A DNA stretch of 64,000 nucleotides from Pectobacterium brasiliense. Its GTDB lineage: Bacteria; Pseudomonadota; Gammaproteobacteria; Enterobacterales; Enterobacteriaceae. A program made the translations under genes and the position numbers. Below the pieces are notes generated by a model. That model searched no databases. It worked only from the letters and a program-made list of their open reading frames with translations, and had not been told where the DNA came from. This document shows, one piece after another, positions 59,971 through 64,000 of the stretch; within the stretch, counting starts at the first letter, position 1, and every line of letters begins with the position of its first letter. The stretch is taken from assembly GCF_016950255.1 (NCBI RefSeq), contig NZ_JACGFN010000003.1, positions 1 through 64,000 on the forward strand. Direction: 5' to 3'.

Positions 59971-61128
59971 ATGAGAACAGCACCTCAGCATGAGCCTCTG
60001 GCTCAGTTTATTCAGGCGTTTCGCCACGATTTACACCGTAATCCTGAACTGTCGAATCAGGAGTTCGAAACCACGAAGAAGATTCGTACGGTATTGGAAA
60101 AAGAGGGGATTCGCATCCTCGACCTACCGCTGAAAACCGGTCTGGTTGCTGAAGTCGGCGGCCTTCAGGATGGCCCACTGGTCGTGGTACGTTCTGATAT
60201 CGATGCTCTGCCGATTGAAGAAGAGTCTGGCGTAGAATTTACGTCGCTCAACAAAGGCGTGATGCACGCCTGCGGTCATGATTTTCACTCTTCCGCTGCA
60301 CTTGGCGCGGCGATTCTGCTGAAAAAAATCGAGCCGGAGCTGAAAGGCACCGTGCGAATTTTGTTCCAGGCCGCTGAAGAGACCGGGCTGGGCGCACCGG
60401 AAGTCATCGCCGTTGGTGCGTTGGACAATGCGGTAGCGATTTTCGGCATTCACAACGATCCGACGCTGCCTGTTGGCGTCATCGGCGGGAAAGACGGCGC
60501 ATTGACGGCGGGTGTTGACCGCTTTGAGATCAAGATCGCAGCGAAAGGCTGTCACGCTGCGAAGCCGCATGAAGGCAACGATCCGATTATCATTCTGGGT
60601 CAGCTGATTTCTGCCGTACAGACAATCATCAGCCGCACGGTATCGTCCGATAATAATGCGGTGGTGTCGATTACTCAGGTTCATAGCGGCAGCACCTGGA
60701 ACGTTATCCCAGACACGGCCTACGTTGAAGGCACGGTCAGAACGTTTAATCAGGACGCGCGTGATTTGATTGAACAGCGTTTCCGTCAGATCGTTGCAGG
60801 TATCGCCAGCACCTTTGGTGCGGAAATTGAGTTCCTGTGGCACGCGGGGCCACCATCGGTGATCAACACGCCAGAGTGGGTTGAGTTTGCGCTGAATGTG
60901 GCGAGTGACGAAGGGTTTGAAGCGCGTCGCGTGGAAGCCAGCCCGATTGGTGAAGATTTCGCGTTCTATCAACAAAAATTACCGGGTACGTTCATGATGG
61001 TCGGTTCCGGCGGGCCGTATGCGCTGCACCACCCGAAATTCCGCGTTGATGACAGCGCACTGTTCCCGACCGCACACTATCTGTATCAGGTGGCGAAGCA
61101 GAGTTTAGAGCAGTTATCCTCCCGCTAG
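59971..61128 (+). CDS. M20 family amidohydrolase, probable N-acetylcysteine deacetylase (YxeP-like)
   Basis: Cytoplasmic metal-dependent amidohydrolase of the M20D/hippuricase-like group, 385 residues from ATG 59971 (GGAG nine bases upstream; a GTG at 59956 adds five residues). Metal and catalytic residues are visible in MHACGHDFHSSAALGAA (Cys101, His103), QAAEETGLG (Glu136, Glu137) and FGIHNDPTLPVG; a dimerisation domain follows from about residue 185. In the S-(2-succino)cysteine pathway the last step is deacetylation of N-acetylcysteine to cysteine by YxeP, and this is the matching gene. It is last in the operon, before a terminator. Confidence 0.8.
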   Translation: MRTAPQHEPLAQFIQAFRHDLHRNPELSNQEFETTKKIRTVLEKEGIRILDLPLKTGLVAEVGGLQDGPLVVVRSDIDALPIEEESGVEFTSLNKGVMHACGHDFHSSAALGAAILLKKIEPELKGTVRILFQAAEETGLGAPEVIAVGALDNAVAIFGIHNDPTLPVGVIGGKDGALTAGVDRFEIKIAAKGCHAAKPHEGNDPIIILGQLISAVQTIISRTVSSDNNAVVSITQVHSGSTWNVIPDTAYVEGTVRTFNQDARDLIEQRFRQIVAGIASTFGAEIEFLWHAGPPSVINTPEWVEFALNVASDEGFEARRVEASPIGEDFAFYQQKLPGTFMMVGSGGPYALHHPKFRVDDSALFPTAHYLYQVAKQSLEQLSSR

Positions 61129-61152
61129 TCTCCTCTCATTAAGTCAGTTCTG

Positions 61153-61189
61153 TCCGCGTCGGTTTCCCGGCGCGGATATTTCCCTTTTT
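61153..61189 (+). terminator. Terminator of the 55588-61128 operon
   Basis: TCCGCGTCGG, loop TTTC, CCGGCGCGGA (one G-T pair), then TATTTCCCTTTTT, 25 bases after the deacetylase stop. Confidence 0.8.
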
Positions 61190-61218
61190 CTAAATTGAAT
61201 CAGCAGCTTTGATAGGGC

Positions 61219-61236
61219 TGTCGGAAAAACACGACA
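61219..61236 (+). promoter_or_regulatory. GlrR-type activator site 1
   Basis: TGTC-N10-GACA, a perfect match to the recognition pattern of the response regulator GlrR (YfhA/QseF), upstream of glmZ. Confidence 0.8.
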
Positions 61237-61251
61237 CTCTAGGGGTTCTGC

Positions 61252-61269
61252 TGTCTCAAAAAAGAGACA
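61252..61269 (+). promoter_or_regulatory. GlrR-type activator site 2
   Basis: A second perfect TGTC-N10-GACA, with its centre 33 bp (about three helical turns) from site 1. Confidence 0.8.
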
Positions 61270-61271
61270 TT

Positions 61272-61284
61272 TAATTCATTGATT
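61272..61284 (-). promoter_or_regulatory. Candidate IHF site
   Basis: On the minus strand AATCAATGAATTA fits WATCAANNNNTTR at every fixed position. IHF bending helps distant activators reach sigma-54 polymerase. Confidence 0.55.
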
Positions 61285-61314
61285 ATTAATGGTTAATATT
61301 TTACGTGACAAAAT

Positions 61315-61332
61315 CGTCTCTGAATGGCGACA
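61315..61332 (+). promoter_or_regulatory. GlrR-type activator site 3 (one mismatch)
   Basis: CGTC-N10-GACA, one base from the GlrR pattern and at the same spacing. Its centre is 63 bp from that of site 2, six helical turns. Confidence 0.65.
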
Positions 61333-61466
61333 GGTTTTGTGAGCGCGATCTCGTTTTTGTCGCTCATTGTGTCTTAGCTTCGCTCACAATGGATAAATAA
61401 AAATAGCATTTATTATTAGATATTTACCTCTATTTTGTGAGGCTGAGTTAATAAAATTATGCATGT

Positions 61467-61483
61467 TGGCATAATTTATGCTT
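61467..61483 (+). promoter_or_regulatory. Sigma-54 promoter of glmZ
   Basis: TTGGCA...TATGCTT: GG at 61468-61469 and GC at 61480-61481 with exactly 10 bases between, as sigma-54 requires. The GC lies 12 bases before the glmZ start. TTAAAT at 61482-61487 could serve as an overlapping sigma-70 -10, but I see no good -35 for it. Confidence 0.75.
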
Positions 61484-61493
61484 AAATAAGCGT

Positions 61494-61703
61494 GTAGATG
61501 CTCATTCCACCTTCTATGCTTGCTTCGGCTTCATAATCCTGGGAATGACGCAGAGCCAATTTGAGGTGCCTATCGTCCAACTCCAGATGAAGATGCAAGT
61601 CTCCATCGGGCCTTCCGGACATAACGTTGAGTGAGGCACCATTCTGTTGTCTGACAGACCTGATATTTTCAACGCTTACCGTTTATCGGTAAGCGTTTTT
61701 TTT
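61494..61703 (+). ncRNA. glmZ: Small RNA GlmZ
   Basis: A 210-nt sRNA that, with Hfq, base-pairs to and activates glmS mRNA (glucosamine-6-phosphate synthase) when GlcN6P is low; RapZ and RNase E cleave it when GlcN6P is plentiful. The 5' end GTAGATGCTCATTCCA, the GGAATGACGCAGAGCC arm, ATAACGTTGAGTGAGGCACC, and the pairing region around TGTTGTC-TGACAGACCTG agree with E. coli GlmZ, and a terminator hairpin AACGCTTACC/GGTAAGCGTT with eight T closes it. It lies next to hemY as in E. coli. The many glucosamine-derived products of this cell (ECA, peptidoglycan, LPS) depend on its target. Confidence 0.92.
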
Positions 61704-61759
61704 CGTCTGAGGAAAATGTTCGGTAACGGCCTTCTGTCGCGCTATGCAGGACGGGTCAC

Positions 61760-61791
61760 ACAAAAGAATAAGGCTCCAAAAGGAGCCTTAT
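61760..61791 (-). terminator. Terminator of hemXY
   Basis: ATAAGGCTCC, loop AAAA, GGAGCCTTAT: a perfect 10-bp stem. On the minus strand it is followed by TCTTTTGT, 20 bases after the hemY stop. Confidence 0.8.
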
Positions 61792-61810
61792 GAAAGGAGC
61801 TGCGTAGCGG

Positions 61811-63004
61811 TTAGTCGGCAGGCTGCTGTAGCGTGAGTAGTAGCCCTTCGCGCCGCATTTGAGCCGCTTCATCCGGCAGACGCAACCGATCGAGTGCGTC
61901 GGCGCGCCAGGCATAATCATACGCGTCTGGGCGGAGCTCCAGAGCGGTGCGGAAAGCATCGCTGGCCTGCTGCCATTCGCCGTGTTTCATCAGCAATTGA
62001 CCTAACGTGCTGCTCAACAGCGGCGTCGCCCCATGTTGCTTGATGTACTGGTGCAGCACTTTTTCCAGCTGTTCTGGGTTTCCGGCTTTGAGGCGTGGCA
62101 TTAGCAGGATCAAACGTTCGTCATACTGGCGCTTGAGACCGTCGAGAATGATCTTCTGAGCGGTATCATGATCGTCACACTCGATCAGATGCTCAGCCAT
62201 CGCGACTTGAAGCGGTATCTCATGGCGTACTTTGCGACTCTGATTATTCCACCATGACTTCAGCCCTTCGCTGCCGCCATCCGCCATTGCCTGATTCATC
62301 AGGCCGATATAGGCCTGCTGCTGTAGATCCAGCAAACGTTGTTCAGGGTACAGGTTGATCTTGCGCATCGCAGGCAGAATATCCAGCAGCGCGCTATAAG
62401 CGTGAGTACGCAGGAAAGCCTGCTCCGCTAAACGCAGCACCTCAGGGTGGCGGGGCGCGACTTCCAGCAGTTTGTCGACGCCGTGACGTGCGGCATGATC
62501 TTCATTACGCGCTAGCTGAATACGCACGCGCGTAATATCCACCGGAAGCTGATCGGTGTCTGCAACCTCGGCAGCACGTTCCAGATATTGCTTGGTGCGG
62601 AATTCGTCGCCGCGCTGCTGAGCGGCTTCTGCTGCCAGTAGGTAGTTAACCACGGGCTGCTCGGCATGGTCGGCATTGCGCGTCAGCAGTTTCTCTACCT
62701 GTAAATAATCCCCCTCGGCCAGCTTGAGCAGCGCGGCTTTGGTTTGTTTTCTGGCGCGAGTGCGTTTGCGGCCGAGGAACCAGCCGCGCGTGCGGGATCC
62801 GGTACGAAAGATCCGGCGGAGCACCCATTCCACTGCCAAAAAGGCGAGAAAGAACAGTATCAGCATAATGACCAGACCGGTCACGCTGGTTTGAATGTCA
62901 TAGTTATCCGTTTGGATCAGGACGTAGCCTTGGTGACCCGCGACGATCGGGCCGATCACCACGCCTGCGATCAGGATCAGGAACAGCAATAAGACTTTTA
63001 GCAT
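61811..63004 (-). CDS. hemY: HemY, TPR membrane protein of the hem operon
   Basis: Inner-membrane protein with two N-terminal helices (MLKVLLLFLILIAGVVIGPIVAG and TSVTGLVIMLILFFLAFLAVEW) followed by a cytoplasmic or periplasmic tetratricopeptide-repeat region; EWQQASDAFRTALELRPDAYDYAWRADALDRL is a clear TPR near the end. It is the last gene of the hemCDXY operon. Despite the name it is not protoporphyrinogen oxidase; a role in tetrapyrrole metabolism is suggested for the family. I choose ATG 63004 (MLKVLLLF, 397 residues) with AAGGGGA seven bases upstream; ATG 63010 overlaps the hemX stop and is also in frame. Confidence 0.92.
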   Translation of the reverse strand: MLKVLLLFLILIAGVVIGPIVAGHQGYVLIQTDNYDIQTSVTGLVIMLILFFLAFLAVEWVLRRIFRTGSRTRGWFLGRKRTRARKQTKAALLKLAEGDYLQVEKLLTRNADHAEQPVVNYLLAAEAAQQRGDEFRTKQYLERAAEVADTDQLPVDITRVRIQLARNEDHAARHGVDKLLEVAPRHPEVLRLAEQAFLRTHAYSALLDILPAMRKINLYPEQRLLDLQQQAYIGLMNQAMADGGSEGLKSWWNNQSRKVRHEIPLQVAMAEHLIECDDHDTAQKIILDGLKRQYDERLILLMPRLKAGNPEQLEKVLHQYIKQHGATPLLSSTLGQLLMKHGEWQQASDAFRTALELRPDAYDYAWRADALDRLRLPDEAAQMRREGLLLTLQQPAD

Positions 63005-63006
63005 GC

Positions 63007-64000
63007 TCATTCCCCTTGCTGTGTGGCTGGCGCTGGTGCCTGAGCCAGTAGGTTACGAACGCGCGTTTGCATCAGTTTTTCCAACAGCGCCTGACTTTGT
63101 AGCTCCGTTGGGACATCCAGTGAAACCGACTGCTGACTTAAGGCATCGAGCTGATCTAAAAAAGCCTGCGTCGTGGGGTCGGTGGTATCGAAGTAGGCGC
63201 GAACCCAGGTTGCTGCCGTTTCCAGCGACTGTTTGTACACTTCATTCTGGTGGCGAGGAATGGCCTGTGCGGCAACCAGTAGACGTGAGCGGATATTCTC
63301 GCGCAGATACACATCCTGATTCGGTGCCAGCAGCGGTTCGGCGGCGCTGTCGCGGCGGCGAATGGTGATAAAATCAGCCAGGAAATTGTGCCAGCTCTTG
63401 CTCAGATTTTGTCGCCACTCGTTCAAGGAGGCGGACAGCTCTGTGGTGTTGGCGTCCATCGGCGCTTCATCGGTGTTGTTGTCGGCGAGCTGCAAGTTAT
63501 CCAACTGATCGGTGAGCTGATTGACTTTCAGGATGATGCCATCAAAATCGACCTGACTTACGCCTGCCAGCGCACCGATATCGTTGGTCAGCGCGCGGCG
63601 GATTTCTATCAGGCTGGGATCGTTCATTTCTGCCAGGCTGGCGTCCGCGCTTTTCAGCAACGCGCCTGCGGTGGTGACGTCTTTGTCGCTCCACAGCTTG
63701 CGTCCTGCCAGTTTCACCAGAAAATCTGCCTGAGCAATCAGCCAGGTATTGGTGTCATGACTGGAAAGCGCCGCCAGCTTATCGCGCAGCTCGTCTGACT
63801 GACGCGTTAGCGCCTCAAGACGCTGTGCGGCCGTGTCCTGCGCTTTGCTTTGCTGCTGTTGAGCGTCCAGCCACTGCTGCTGCTCTTGCTTATGCTGCTG
63901 CTGCAAGGTGTTGAACTGCGCTTCCAGACGTTGAAGCGCGGCAGTTTCTTTCTGCGCCTGCTGGTGGCCGTGGTAATACAAGCCCGCGCCTATGGCTAAC
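63007..64000 (-). CDS. hemX: HemX, C-terminal part (runs off the window)
   Basis: The gene continues past position 64000; its N-terminus is missing. Reading from the window edge gives [18 protein letters not shown], the end of a membrane helix, then a Gln-rich coiled coil to about residue 85 of this piece, then the family core [53 protein letters not shown] and [35 protein letters not shown]. It matches E. coli HemX, an inner-membrane protein of unsettled function encoded between hemD and hemY. Confidence 0.93.
   Translation of the reverse strand, partial: LAIGAGLYYHGHQQAQKETAALQRLEAQFNTLQQQHKQEQQQWLDAQQQQSKAQDTAAQRLEALTRQSDELRDKLAALSSHDTNTWLIAQADFLVKLAGRKLWSDKDVTTAGALLKSADASLAEMNDPSLIEIRRALTNDIGALAGVSQVDFDGIILKVNQLTDQLDNLQLADNNTDEAPMDANTTELSASLNEWRQNLSKSWHNFLADFITIRRRDSAAEPLLAPNQDVYLRENIRSRLLVAAQAIPRHQNEVYKQSLETAATWVRAYFDTTDPTTQAFLDQLDALSQQSVSLDVPTELQSQALLEKLMQTRVRNLLAQAPAPATQQGE

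Noticed and set aside
60124..60975. 283-codon antisense ORF within the M20 deacetylase gene
   Set aside because: The sense frame has complete catalytic motifs; the antisense product looks like a shadow.

Overview
The window looks like the chromosome of an enterobacterial soft-rot bacterium, most likely Pectobacterium (Pectobacteriaceae). The 16S/23S/5S sequences, tRNAs and nearly every protein are Enterobacterales-type. Gene order follows the E. coli rrnC-hdfR-maoP-yifB-ilv-rep-gppA-rhlB-trxA-rho-wec-yifK-argX/hisR/leuT/proM-hemYX backbone, with several lineage-specific insertions. No tool was run; the genus call is inferred from gene content and order.

Layout. 1-5008: the 3' two thirds of a 16S gene, tRNA-Ile and tRNA-Ala, 23S, 5S, tRNA-Asp, tRNA-Trp and a terminator. 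The 16S part carries many indels in universally conserved positions and tRNA-Ala lacks one acceptor-stem base, so this stretch is probably poor sequence. 5009-10037: a galactofuranose-type sugar ABC transporter (ytfQ, ytfR, ytfT, yjfF), inserted where E. coli has none. 10059-12929: hdfR, maoP, yifB. 13337-24188: the branched-chain amino acid region, ilvL leader with attenuator, ilvGMEDA with an intact ilvG, and ilvY/ilvC; a DUF2461 gene and an LprI-like gene lie between ilvA and ilvY. 24260-31604: an NADP-binding oxidoreductase with a divergent LysR regulator, then putP/putA with PutA operator motifs. 31697-39172: ppiC, rep, gppA, rhlB, trxA, rho. 39379-51550: the enterobacterial common antigen cluster wecA-wzzE-wecBC-rffG-wecDE-wzxE-wecF-wzyE-wecG, without rffH. 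51857-53948: yifK and the four-tRNA operon. 54033-55340: an AppA-type phytase/acid phosphatase. 55588-61128: a six-gene operon of an adenylosuccinate-lyase-family lyase, a GNAT acetyltransferase, a cystine/polar amino acid-type ABC transporter and an M20 deacetylase. 61129-61703: the sRNA GlmZ with a sigma-54 promoter and three upstream GlrR-type sites. 61811-64000: hemY and the C-terminal part of hemX.

The most notable system is the six-gene operon at 55588-61128. Its content matches the lyase-dependent S-(2-succino)cysteine breakdown pathway described for Dickeya and Enterococcus: import, N-acetylation, cleavage to fumarate and N-acetylcysteine, and deacetylation to cysteine. The second is the GlmZ control region, where two perfect TGTC-N10-GACA sites, one near-perfect site, a consensus IHF site and a -24/-12 element can all be read directly. 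A third, which I cannot explain, is a set of three TTGT-N3-ACAA palindromes repeated every 16 bp upstream of rho.
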